Positions 45,938 through 58,033 of a stretch of DNA of 64,000 nt are shown here, piece by piece. The position numbers and the translations under genes were made by a program. Within the stretch, counting starts at the first letter, position 1. Every line of letters begins with the position of its first letter. The notes under the pieces were generated by a model that was given only the letters and a program-made list of their open reading frames with translations, was not told where the DNA came from and did no database searches. Source of the stretch: Emergomyces orientalis (lineage: Eukaryota > Ascomycota > Eurotiomycetes > Onygenales > Ajellomycetaceae); assembly GCA_002110485.1 (NCBI GenBank), contig MOWL01000089.1, positions 682,001 through 746,000 of the forward strand. Direction: 5' to 3'.

Positions 45938-46835
45938 GTTGCGCGCGTATGAAGGGAGGGGGAAGGTTTATGTTATATTATTGCCTATTGTGTGGTTGTT
46001 TTCTGTCGGCGGGTTTTTTTTTTTTTTACTCTCCTTTTTTTTCTTACCTTTTGGGTATATTAATTTCTAGCCGTTCTTCTTTCTCGTGCCATCCACGCCA
46101 TTTCTAACACTACCTTTTCTTCTTCTTTCAATACGCAGGTTTGTCGTATTTAGTTTGTTTTACTGGTACAATCGTGAAAATAGTTCGTATATTTACTGAT
46201 CTCTTCCAACGCTTATTTATTTTCCTCGTTTCCAATCATTTCCCTGCAAGGGTAATCCTCACGATCGAAACGCCACATCCACAAACTTTCCTCATGCATG
46301 TCAATTATTATTATACCATTCCCCCTGGGGATAAAGGGGACCATGCAGACTCCGAGCTTGCCCTGACAAGCATTTATTAGCCAAAATACTCCGAATTGCG
46401 TATTTGAATACGCCCATGAATTGTCTGTGTGCTACGATTTTCCAACGTTAAGGCCAAGGCCATGACGTCATTGTTATTGATCGAGCTACCAAACTAGAGA
46501 GAGTACTGTGAATGATTCAACTGTATTCCTTCAAAGATTTAAAACCTCCACACCCAGCCATCGCGGTTTGGAGCTGGAAAAAAGGTGGGTATCATTATTA
46601 GGCTAAGTACAGCAAAACGTCAAGTTAAACTTGATAAAAGGACAAGTTCAGACAAATAGATGATAGATCACAAGAAATCTAAAGAGAAAGTAGAAAAACA
46701 AATTTGTACACACGCCCCCATTACAGCAAAGATTAGGGAATGAAAGCAATTTCCAACCCCATATTACACATGTACCCATACGCACGTACCTTGTATTCTA
46801 ATCCATAAAAAACAGGGGGAAAAAAAGAGTAAATA
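45938..46835. other. Intergenic between convergent genes
   Basis: 3' flanks of the TMEM135-like gene and of TOR. T-rich run at 46014-46027. No coding signal. Confidence 0.5.
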
Positions 46836-49800
46836 TCACCAAAAGCTACACCACCCAATATAGTGCTGACACAGATTCTCCACACTCGTAGCTTGGACTA
46901 GTAATTTGTCCACCTGGTCCGAAACATTTAGCTCCTCCGTTGATTTAAAATCGCGTCCTGTCAGCTTCTCTTTGACTCGAGAAAGGACCTGGAGAGCTCG
47001 TGCGTTCTGCACCTCCCGTGCTTCATTGGGCACACCTTGCTGCGCGTCAAGTATGCCGCCTTCAAGAATAGACGGGCGCCGTCGGGAGAAATTGCTGGGT
47101 TGCACGGGATGGTCCATGTTTATTTCATCGACGATGGATTGGCGGCGATCCGTGGGGAAGGATGGGCGGGCGGGTGATTCTCGAGCGCCTAGGCGCCAAT
47201 TTATGAGGGGATCGTGGATGAACTAGAAAAGCCTTGTTAGTAATTGAGATTGCTTGATAAAGGGTTGAAGTTAGTTTGAGCGTCGTTACTTACCGCTTCT
47301 AAAACGGCCATCAATGACTCCTTATTTTCTCGGATAACCCGCATTACAGCCTCACAGGTTATGTGATAACTGCCCTCGATGTTGCTAACCTCCATAGCAA
47401 ACGTGAGCATTCGGGTAAGACGGAAAGGAACGCGTTCAGGGTATTTTTCACGATGCATGGCGATTTCGAAGCAGTCGCCGAAATCAATGTGGACTATTTT
47501 GCCTGTAATGCGATCAAGGAGAAGATTTGACGGGTGACGGTCGCCCAGGCCGAGAATGTATCCAACCATGGACATAACACCAAGGGACCTGGTGTAGTTC
47601 GTTCGTCTCTCCAGCCATGATTCAGAGCTCTTGCTCTTGAGCCAGAGGACGCGGTATAGATCTTTCCCGGTAGTATTATCCATGGCATACCCGAATACTT
47701 CAACTTTTTGCATAAGAGTCAAGTTGTCATAATCTGGAGCCATCTGGAGCATGATACGATGCTCGATATTAACAAGTATTCGTCGGCTTTCACGGTATTC
47801 TTTGATTAGTGCGTGCAGTGTGTCGGTGTTGCAAAACCAACCGATTAACCCAGAGTTTTGCGAAAGCGGGATAGCCGGGAAGCGTTGAATTGTGAGGTGA
47901 CGTTTGAAACTCTCACTATCATGATCAAGGAGGGTATTTACAAGTCCGAAAAGTTGCATAACACGCTCATCTTGCCTGATATCCTCGTGGCCCTTCAGGA
48001 CATACATATACGAATTTCCGTCACTACCTTTCAGTGTCATTTTGCGGGGTCGTTTCTTGGTCTGCATTACGGTGGAGACTGGATCGAAGCTCATGATTCT
48101 GATCACAGGCTTGCCGCTCTGATATGTGCCAGGAACTGCCAAGTCTAGATCAACGGCGTCCTTGAGTTTAGGAGAAACGTATTTCAAGTCTAGGGTAGAC
48201 AGTTGAGGCAGCTGGCGAGCAATTTTTCGGAAGACAGTGTAGTATAGGTCCCAGGCTTGGTTGAGGTCACCTATAACTCCTGACTCACGGTAAAGAATAC
48301 AAAAGTGCTTGGCCTCTGCAAGGTCACGGCCAAATGCCTGAGCAAAGGAAACTTCCCTGAGTGTCTCAGCACCCTTATCAAGCATCTCATGCAAAGGCGC
48401 CAACGTCGCAAACATGCCATCGACGTTGTGATCTCCGAAATATAACCGAGAAGCTTCCTCCAAACCTTCATGCCAAAGCTCGTGCCATAGTACTGCGACA
48501 CGAATCAATTCGTGACTGACAATTTCTGCTTGTTCAACTAGTCGTGGGCTGTGCTGCCTCATACTATCCATAATATGAGCAGCCGATTGAGATCGCCTCA
48601 CAACGTTGGATTTCGTCGCTACGGTCAGAGGATAAACTAATGCTTGTGGATGGGCTTTTCCAACTTCCGCAAGTAATCGATGGACAGCTCCCCGTACCCG
48701 AGTATTTGGTTGATTGATGCGTGCAATAAGTTGTGGAGTAACCTCGAGCCAGGTATCGATGCTAACTGAAGAGAATCCTTCGGTTACCACGCCGCTAACT
48801 TCAGCGTCACCACCATGGGTAAACCAGAGTGTGAGAAGCCTCAAGGTGTCTTGTAGTGAGCTGGTCGAGGATAGGGAAATAGAGCGGAAGAATCCTCGAA
48901 TGGCGGGTATGACATGTTCGAGGACAATATGGTGAGGAACAAATGTTTCCCGGTTCGTCTGGGTACTCAACGCGTTCACAACCTCAAAATTAGTCAGCGC
49001 CCAAGCATGCCAGGCTTTGTACGAATCACGATTGTATTGAGTAGCCGCTGAATACGAGTTCAAGACATCGCGTACGCCCTCGGAAGTCCAATCACCTTTT
49101 TGCAGGGCCGTTTGCCATTCACCTTGCTTCAGGTGGCTCTTCGCGAGCAGTCGTCGGAACTTACCCACGTCACCAATATGCTGACGTGCAGTAGCCAGGT
49201 CAGGATGATCAGCGATGCCGTTAACGAGACCAGGTCTATCTGGAGGGGCATGCTCGCTATGCGCGACGAGAACAGCATTATATCGCGAAAATTCTTCAGT
49301 CAACCCAATAGTGAATTCCCTTAACATTTGGAGTGCCTCTTTTTGCCGTCCAGCAGTCCAGTCATATTTGAGTCGAGCGTATGTAACTTCTGGTGGTGTC
49401 GGGTGGTCGGAACCCTCACCACCTTCTAAGGAACTGAGAGAACGGTCTGCCAGACCCATGCGATTTGACTTGCGGCATAAGTTCGCAAATTTGATCCACA
49501 TATCCAAATTCTCGCGAGGAGATACGACCAAAGCTCTGACTTTGAGCATACGTTGCCATACCTCGACGTTTTTTTGGCAGCCTAGGAGTCGTTTATTCCA
49601 TGTTTCTTTCATCGCTTCCTGCTTCTCAGGATCGCCAGCGTTTTGCTTGTATGTGATGATTTCCTCAAGCTCCGCAAGCATTTGAACACGAACAACGACG
49701 TTATAGGCACGGTTATAAGACTCTCCCAGGAGCGCGGAAAGTTCGGTATCCAGGCCGTTTCGCGCTTTTTCAATGAACATTGCCGCTTCATCGAATTGGT

Positions 49801-52800
49801 TGCGATGTATAGCAAGAATCGCGCCAAAGAATGATCGGTCAGGAGTTTGTTCCTTCATCACGCCAATATACGAGTCCATGAGCTCCCATTGTCCACGGCC
49901 CCAAGCCGCGCCCGCAGCTAGAGGCGCCATGGCTTTTCGATGGTCATTGGAGGCTTGATTCCATTTTTCCTGGGCGAGATCAGAAAGCATTTTCCATTCG
50001 CCAAGAGCATGCAAGCACCGCATCTTTCCCATCGTGACATCGAATGAATCCGGATCGATAAGCTCGCGCCTCTTATACGCCGCCAGGGCTTCTTCCCAAC
50101 GTTGTAGCTTGACGAACCACGTTTCTTTGAGCTCAACATCCCTATATGCCTGAGCTTTGCGAAGGATACCAATAGCAGCATCTGACTGTTGAAGCTGATT
50201 ATTGATGCTGATTAACGCTTCCACTGCGCCGGAATTTTGATCTTGTTCAAATTCCAACTCCTTATAATGAAGAGCTTTAGCAAAGGCATGGCATTTTCCG
50301 GCGTACTTGCCGAGGGTTCGGATGTCGATATGCAAAGCCTTGTCATCGTGTTCCATAAATTCTGCAAGGTTGAGAAGGATCTGTAGAATTTCGGGGGGAA
50401 TATTTTGTGAGGTGAGGGCCATGTCTATGGAACGAACGAGCTCTTCTTGATATTGGCCATAAAGTTCTGTCCAGCAAGAGACGAACGCGGCATTGAAAAG
50501 GTCTTTCGCAAGAGGTTGATAAATCCCAGCTAAACTAGCACAGGCCCGAAGAGCATGGGATGGGGACTCCTTAAGGAGTTCAACACTGAATCTTCGAATC
50601 CACTCTTGCCAGTCTTCTCGAGTCGATTTTTGAGACGCGTCCCATGCATTCTTCAAATGTTGTTGATTAACAAGAATTTTCTTTTGGCCGACATCCGCAA
50701 ACGTAGAATCATCACCAAGCGTGCCATAATGCTCGTCGGGATTTAGATCCTGAGGTAAAGGATCCCCTTTCTGTAATTTTGAAACAAGAATTTGGTAATT
50801 GTGATGATTTATTTGGTGGGCCTGGATAATCTTATTCATAAGTTGGATGTAATTGTTGAAGTCCTGACCGAGCTGGAATATAAGGGTGCATATACAATCT
50901 AATGCGGCCTGCCGTAGGGCCCGATCGCTACCCGCAATCACCCTTGACAGGGGATGAATCATAAGGGAAGCGAAATCGGACACGTTGACCTGGCGGGAGA
51001 GTTTCCCCAGAGTCTCAATAGCTGATTTTCGAATCCCTGAAGGCCCTTGGTTTTTGTCAAATAAACGAACAATGGCCGGAATGATCAGATGCATATATTC
51101 TTCCCCACTCGGTCCAAATATCAAGAAGGTGTGTAGAATTCTTTCCGACGGTTGACGTCTTGGCGTAGTGTCTTTTTCTAAGGTGTCAAGCATAAGTGGG
51201 ATTAGGCCTGCCAGGTATTTCTTGAATTCTCCCTCCAGCGACTTTGCGATTGCCTCGATTAGAGACAATATTGTGGCTTGGACTTGATAGGAGGAATCCC
51301 AGAATTCACGAATGACTTCAATGATTTCTGGCAAAAAGGCTCGGATGTGCTGCCTCACAATGGTCACTAGAATTGCTAGTTGGTTGAAGTAGGATTCGAG
51401 ACGGCTTGTGGGAGTACTTCGGATGACTGAGAGGAAAGCCGGGATAATTTGTCCCAAGAATGGAACACATTTCAATCCCAAGGTCTTGAAGATGGTGACA
51501 ATGGCATCGATAACAGCAGTGTGGTACTGGGCGAGAGAGCTTTCGTTGAGAATGTTCTGAAGGAGGGTGTTGATAACGACGGTGGGATAGTACTCATCGT
51601 TAGAGGGCGTGAGGCCTTGCATAATAAAGGAAACGTCTGATACCGTCTGGACCTCATTCACGTGATGGATATCAGGAGAAGATTCACTTATTTGCTGGTG
51701 TTTATATGGATCCAGAGCGCCGAGGATACCAAGCAACTTTATAGTCTCCTTCCTCAGAGATCCAGTTTGCTCAGTTTTTATAATGTTGATTAAAACAGCG
51801 AGTAAGTGAGGATATTCAATAAATGGCTCGATGACATATCCCGCGTTACTCGCAAGTTGGCCCAGTGTTCGTAATGCTGCTTCTCGCTTCGATTGTGACG
51901 ATAAATCCTGAAGCGCTTCTAGGATAATGGGCATGAGTTGTGGCAAATATTGCTTCATATCCTCCCCACCAACTGTTGCGAGTTCGCCAATGGCTTTCAA
52001 TGTTGTCGACGCTACTCCGGCATTTGGATCAGTTGTTTTCGGAAATAAAGCCGTCACCATCGGGTCAACATATGATCGAACGAGTTTTGTGGCATTCGCA
52101 ACAAACAGACTGATTAGTTGCGCGCTTTCCTCCTTTTGCCGCGACGTGGTAGCAAAACTGAGTCCAGTCAATAAATTTACCAGCAGTTTTCTTAATGGTG
52201 GGAAAACGTATGCCGGATTGACGCTGGATAAACGCCCAATAATACTAATTGCGGCTTCCCGAACAGCAAATATTTCATCGTTGACTGCAAGGAAAAGGCA
52301 TCGAACATTTTCGGGTTTGGCCAAATGACGGTCAAATTTTCGATCTAACGACTCCAGGACGATTCGCCGGATTTCCGGGTCCGGATCTCCCACGCCAACG
52401 GAGAGTAGGGTATCAATAACTTCACTGACAACTTGGATCGAGTGGCTGCTGGTCTGATTAATGATGGGGTCGTGGACGAATAATTGACAACACGTTAACG
52501 CAGACGCTTTCCGGATTTCCGGATTGTCATTATTGACGAACGTAATAGCAACGTCACGAACAAATTCGTTCAAAATATGTCCTATGAAAGTCAGTCAGGT
52601 TAAAGTTGAAATAGTAATTTAAGTGGAAGATAGAGTCGAGGGTGAAACTAACCGGAGAAATCAAAGCTGCCAAGCGTATGCAATGCAAGGGCGATTTCAC
52701 TGTCAGTTGGTTCTTGTAGGAAAGTTCCATAGTCCTTCGCAAACGAGGGCATTGGCGGTGGCCGATTTTCAGGGCATCCAAGAGGCCGAAACGGAGTACC

Positions 52801-54254
52801 ACATAGGACTATGCTCAGCATATCCAGCAATTTTTCCTGAATCGTTGCCTTGATCGGAGGTATATAGTGTGCCATGTCCACCAGAGCCTGCGTGAGAGAC
52901 TCGCTTAAGCCGCACGCGAAGATTGGATCCAGTAAGGCTTCCATGTATTTGCTAAGTGTTTGTCCGACGGCCAGCGATAACATACTGATGCACTCGAACA
53001 TCGGACCTTCATTGACTGCAGCGCGGTTGCGACTACACAAGTTAGCTTGGAACAAATTCATTGATCAGTTTGATTTCTGTGGCTTACGCTTTCAATGTTA
53101 GTCCTTCCCGAATATAAACAATAATCCCATCAAGAAACTGCCCAATAGAATTGCCCACGGCATTCGCGATTTTGCCGATGGCTATGAAGGCCGCATTCCG
53201 CTCCTTATCCCGCTTTAACTGGGCTTGTAGATATATCATAAATCTGTGTAGATATACATTGGTGAACTCTAGAGGTGCATAGGATGCGAGAATAGGGATG
53301 GTAAGAACGATCTGTGTTCGAATTTTCGGATCACGGTGATCTTTGAGGCGCAAGACAATTTCACAGACATTCCGATAATGCTCGTTCATAAACATGGCAC
53401 CCTTCAGGAGGAGTTCCTTCAAGGTAAGAAGCGACCCATGAATCCAATCCACATTGCTAGACCTTAGGCCCTGCAAGGACTCCTCGTAAATCCGGCCAAA
53501 CCATTGTTGACGGACCTGTACATCTCTCGCCGCTAATATTTCGAAACATTCGCTAACGGCTTCAGCGGAGGTTTCCCGAATAAGAACCTTTGGATCTCTC
53601 AACGCCACCCAGATAAGCTCGAATATTTGCGGGACAAAACCGTAAAGAAGAGTCGGGGAACCTTTTGCAAGCTCCCGGATAACTAGGACGGCAGCAAACC
53701 GCCTACTCTCTTGTCTTTCGGACTGTAACCATTCCAGGGCGGATTGAATTTCGCTTTCCACCAGTTCTGCAGTCAGAGCACCCCCAGGTTTGGCCAGACG
53801 ACCGAGCGAGCGCGCTGCATATATTAAAACTGCGTTATCATTGCTTCGCAATGCACTTCGTAAGTAGCTTGCGAACCTGGTGGTTTTTTGAGCAGCATCC
53901 ACACCCTCAAAATCGATCAACCTATCGAGGGCAAGGAGCCCGCCAATCTTCTCGTTTGCGTCATTTCCGGTAACAACGAGCTGGGCGATACGTTGAGAGA
54001 CAGCATTGTAATATTCGATGAATTTATCAGGTGGAAGCTCTATAAAATGGAGAACACTTGATCGTCAGCAAATCCCTGCCAAAATTCAAAGCGGGGCTTT
54101 AAAGAGATGATAGAGAGGGAACAGAACCTCTAGAGACAGCAACGACATTGTCATGGAGTTCGTATGATGCGCGGGAGCGGGTTTCTTCGTTCTTGGACTT
54201 CAGATCGTGGAAAATCCGCTGGGTCGCGTCTGTCCCCGAAGCTGCCTGCGCCAT
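46836..54254 (-). CDS. tor1: TOR serine/threonine kinase
   Basis: Five exons: 54254-54128, 54039-53088, 53032-52653, 52581-47294 and 47222-46836; introns of 88, 55, 71 and 71 nt; predicted 2377 aa, the usual TOR size. HEAT repeats fill the N-terminal half, followed by the FAT region. The FRB domain (about 48510-48230) keeps HELWHEGLEEASRLYFG, including the Ser whose mutation gives rapamycin resistance in other fungi. The kinase has the Lys segment YVLKGHEDIRQDERVMQLF, catalytic loop LGLGDRHPSN and metal-binding HIDFGDCFE. The last exon carries the FATC tail, ending in CQHYIGWCSFW. TOR sits at vacuolar and other membranes within TORC1/TORC2 and couples nutrients to translation and growth. No second TOR is seen, as normal for filamentous fungi. 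Confidence 0.97.
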
Positions 54255-54978
54255 GATGGGCGATTAGTTTCGAGAACTAGCATGCAGCATGCGCCTCATG
54301 CAAGCCGGCTATATGTATATATTCATCGAGGTATACTGATTCTTTCACTGGAGTTGATGGATATGTGTTAATCTTGAGGGGAGTTATAGTTGTTGTCGTC
54401 GTCGCTCGTCGTCGGCTGGTCAAGTGATGAAGCTTAAACCCCGTGACTGAGGGCAGCTCCCTGCCCTTTTTATTACTACGTACGAGAACTATGAGTACTA
54501 TGAGAGTGTATCCATCTTTACCAATTAATCTTTTACATAAAAGTATGCATTAAGCTTATTTACTGGCTAATACTCTCCTTAAAGTACAGCTTTCGCGGAA
54601 TATTATCACCACCCGGACTTCTGGAATTCTACTACGGAGTACGGAGGATCAATATGACCGAAATGGGGGCAGAGTTTGGCTCATACCGTGACAAGAGGAA
54701 CACATTGACACAGCAGGACGTAATTCCAATATCCATGATTCACTCAGACCAGCTTTTATGCACTTTGAAACTGCTATTAATTTTTTGAAATAGGTGGATG
54801 TGCTGTAGATGGTGTATGTATAATTTCGAGGCTTGATATCATTCTGCGTTTATTGCTCTTCCGTCAACCGTACGAAAATCCTCACCTTCCAATTCCCGCG
54901 TTAGCCAACCCTTTTTCCCTTGACAGTAGAGAGACTACTTCCAACTGTCAGCGGGTTGCGAATGCGCTGTGGACAACA
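54255..54978. other. Divergent region between TOR and Mrp51
   Basis: 724 bp between two start codons facing apart. Contains ACGGAGTACGGAGG at about 54636-54650, a short repeated motif common in fungal intergenic DNA. An in-frame extension of Mrp51 to 54853 has no ATG and is treated as leader. Confidence 0.5.
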
Positions 54979-56379
54979 ATGGCAGCCAGGTTATCTCCCA
55001 CGGCGAATTTGTTTCGCAAATCTCGACTATTTGCGCTCCCTCCAACACTCTCCCCTCCAACCCAAACCGCATCTTCCAGCCAAATCGCCGAATCTGATAC
55101 TGCCACCCTCCCTTATCCCATCCGCGCTGCAATTGTTACCCCGGATTCTTCTCTAGCAAGGGGTGATTGGGGCCTCAAACGACCGCTGCCGGCAAAATCC
55201 ACAATACAGAGTTCATCGACGCCCGTTGTGCGGATCAATGCTCTCGACACGTTTGAGCATGTCACCGATTTCGAATCCGCCGGAGACCATATCAAGACCC
55301 TAGCGAAATGGCAGGAACTCTCCCTGCCAATATCAGTGCCTAAGAACAACGGAATTGCGATACAAGTCGGCGGGGGAAATCATGAGAGCGTCTTCGAATC
55401 CAAAATCGATAATACACATGAAACTGCAAACTCGCAATCGCCAGATTCCAAGCGATTCAGGTTTGGTGGACCGTGGCTAGCTGGTCAAACAGATATTGAA
55501 TTCGACCGGTACCTAGCATCCGTCCGCCGCCGGAAGCCGGAATTTATGAAGAGACTTCGACAACTTATCGCAGAGGGCAAATTGGCCGATGCGAGACGCA
55601 AAGCCCGAGAGGCAGGGGAAAACCTTGACGATTTACAGAAGCCCCCAAGTATCACCCAGGAGGAGTTCCAGACGGCACTGAGAAGTTTAAGAGCCGACCC
55701 TACAGCTCTGGGACCAATAATATCCAAGTTTTTGGACTTGCCTCCCCCTCCCCAGACACCGAGCCACCGTATCCATCTCAGCAGCTGGAGTGCAGCGCCG
55801 TCCGAAGCGTCGTCTGCGGAGTATGGCCGGCGCGGCCCGCCTAAGACTCATCCTTCCGCAGGCTTATCATACCTACGCACGGGCGCTCAAATTGTTAACC
55901 ACCCCGTCGTTGGGCCACAAAAACACCCCCGACCCGTCCCGGCACGCATTCTTCGACCAAAGCGCCGACACAGAGGAAATGCCTACAAAGCCGTTGTTGG
56001 AGTAGGAGGCATCGTCACGGAAGATGTCAATGCTCACGCATTTAGGGAACACAATGGACCCGGAGGCATCACCGATTTTGACCCTGATGTTCCTGGAGGG
56101 TCCAAGTACTGGGTTCACCCTGTACGTGCCTCGGTGACTTCGGAGGGCAAGATCTCTCTTGCGATTGATCGAGCGTCGGATACTGCCAAAGCGCTTCATG
56201 GCGGTCTCCCAGAAGCGGAAGAGCCGTTACCGGACTACGTACGTGGTACCCAGCGAACATTCGAGGAGTTGGCCCCGAGAAGACCTGTAAAGCGGGGTAT
56301 GGCGGGTGCGGGGACAAATAGTAGCCCTCAAGACATACTAGACCTCCTCAAGGAGTCGAAAGAGTCGAAGACGGTTTAA
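54979..56379 (+). CDS. mrp51: Mitochondrial small-subunit ribosomal protein Mrp51
   Basis: Single exon, 466 aa from the ATG at 54979. The start is chosen because MAARLSPTANLFRKSRLFALPP is the usual opening of this family and can act as a mitochondrial presequence. Conserved blocks include TLPYPIRAAI, SLARGDWGLKRPLP, LDTFEHVTDFESAGDH and KWQEL, then FGGPWLAGQTDIEF and the helical KPEFMKRLRQLI segment. It ends with the GGI...G...YWVHPVRASV block. Mrp51 (bS1m) is a fungal component of the mitoribosomal small subunit required for translation of mitochondrial mRNAs. Divergent from TOR. Confidence 0.88.
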   Translation: MAARLSPTANLFRKSRLFALPPTLSPPTQTASSSQIAESDTATLPYPIRAAIVTPDSSLARGDWGLKRPLPAKSTIQSSSTPVVRINALDTFEHVTDFESAGDHIKTLAKWQELSLPISVPKNNGIAIQVGGGNHESVFESKIDNTHETANSQSPDSKRFRFGGPWLAGQTDIEFDRYLASVRRRKPEFMKRLRQLIAEGKLADARRKAREAGENLDDLQKPPSITQEEFQTALRSLRADPTALGPIISKFLDLPPPPQTPSHRIHLSSWSAAPSEASSAEYGRRGPPKTHPSAGLSYLRTGAQIVNHPVVGPQKHPRPVPARILRPKRRHRGNAYKAVVGVGGIVTEDVNAHAFREHNGPGGITDFDPDVPGGSKYWVHPVRASVTSEGKISLAIDRASDTAKALHGGLPEAEEPLPDYVRGTQRTFEELAPRRPVKRGMAGAGTNSSPQDILDLLKESKESKTV

Positions 56380-56752
56380 TTGTGAGCCCTGTTGTAACTA
56401 TTTCTGGACTGTACAATAGGACTCGACGGGTGAAAGTGCCCATTATTTAGTTTAGCATCATCTTAAACTGATTTCCCAGCCACCTTCTGTAGACTACTTT
56501 GCAATTGGAGTTACGTTTTCTGCTTTATATTTACACATTCAATTGTAGTTGTCCACATAGTCTCTGCCAAACCTTCCCTTGAGTGAACAACATTTGATAT
56601 CACGTGACTTAGGGCATAACTCCACACAATTAAGCGAAATTCCAAGCCCCAAAACAAAGCATCGCGAAATCCAGCATCTCTTCCTTTTCTTTCCTCTCTT
56701 CGTCCCGTCCACAACTTTTCGATTCCCAACTAGCACACCAACAACCGCCAAA
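56380..56752. other. Intergenic, promoter of rps17
   Basis: Short spacer; the right end is a CT-rich leader (TTCCTTTTCTTTCCTCTC) typical of highly expressed fungal ribosomal protein genes. Confidence 0.55.
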
Positions 56753-57429
56753 ATGGGTCGCGTTCGGACTAAGGTAAGAGAAGAAACCGCGAAATCTCCA
56801 TTGTTTTTTTTGGCTTCCAGATTGCTAACAGTGCTTAAATATAGACCGTCAAGAAGTCCGCCAAGGTCATCATCGAGCGCTACTATCCCAAACTCACTCT
56901 CGACTTCGAGACCAACAAGCGCATCTGCGATGAGATCGCTATCATTGCCTCCAAGCGTCTTCGCAACAAGGTGCGCTACAAGCATATAATAACCACCCGA
57001 AGGAATGGATGATGGATAAACTGGAGCTTTGATTGAATTCTAATCATTTCCCCCTCCTTCTGTTTAGATTGCTGGATACACCACCCACTTGATGAAGCGT
57101 ATCCAGCGCGGCCCCGTCCGTGGTATCTCCTTCAAGCTGCAGGAAGAGGAGCGTGAGCGCAAGGATCAATATGTCCCCGAGATCTCCGCTTTGGACGTCA
57201 CCCAGACCGAGAGCGGACAATTGGACGTCGATGCCGATACCAAGGACCTGCTCAAGAGCCTTGGCGTAAGTTTTGAACCCACGGGAACTTTTAGCTCATG
57301 GTTCGTCTTCTCTAACGTGCAAATTATTTTTTTCTCATTTTGTAGTTCGACGCCCTCAAGGTCAACGTTGTCCCCGTCACCCAGCAGACGACCGAGAACC
57401 GCCCTCGCCGCTTCGGCGGTGCTCGTTAA
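56753..57429 (+). CDS. rps17: 40S ribosomal protein S17 (eS17)
   Basis: Four exons: 56753-56773, 56845-56970, 57068-57265 and 57346-57429; predicted 142 aa, the family's normal length. The first exon encodes only MGRVRTK. Continuing blocks are TVKKSAKVIIERYYPKLT, ETNKRICDEIAIIASKRLRN, GYTTHLMKRIQRGPVRGIS and the C-terminal RPRRFGGAR. Intron-rich short exons are usual for fungal ribosomal protein genes. The second intron begins GTGCGC, a weak but acceptable donor. The protein is part of the small cytosolic subunit. Confidence 0.97.
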
Positions 57430-58033
57430 AAATAATTTCCCTCCGTGTCTATGAAAAAAACTTTTGTTTGTTAGGGGGTTTTAATCCAAAGATGGCATGC
57501 AATGATGGAATGGAAGGCGTTTTTCTCTCTCCTTGTTTTATTCCCGCTCTTTACAAACGGGGGCCGACGGGACGAATTTTAGCTTTTCTATGTTGCACTT
57601 TACCATACGACAACCAAAAAACGAAAATATAAAGCGTTTTTTTCTCAAGACAAGGTGTCGCTGATTCCTCACGGATGATGCTTGATTGCCAATATTTGTT
57701 CTTCCGCTTTCTTTCCCCAGGGTTGGCCTCACGCCTGTCGCGGCGAGATACCTCTTGCTATTTTAACCTTGAATCTACCATCTCAGTGTTTGATGCAAAT
57801 TGTAGGTGGGGGTTTTGTTCGAATTGATGAAAAAGGTAGGTCCCAGATCAATTGATAGGTCCATTGACACAATACAGATTTAAAACTCTGTGTATGTACA
57901 CGCCATCATTATTTCAAGTAAAATTCCCTTTAAACTCCTATTATGCTTTGTAAATCCGTGGACGCCTGATAGATATGGTACCACTCCACTACATGAAAAC
58001 GCCTGAATTAACGTGAGACAACAATATCACTCC
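57430..58033. other. Intergenic between convergent genes
   Basis: 3' flanks of rps17 and rtr1. No coding signal or repeat. Confidence 0.5.

Noticed and set aside
54630..54652. Second MITE end (ACGGAGTACGGAGG)
   Set aside because: Shares only the short TACGGAGG core with the MITE and has no inverted partner nearby.
54853..54978. N-terminal extension of Mrp51
   Set aside because: The first codon would be TTG; the ATG at 54979 gives the usual family start.
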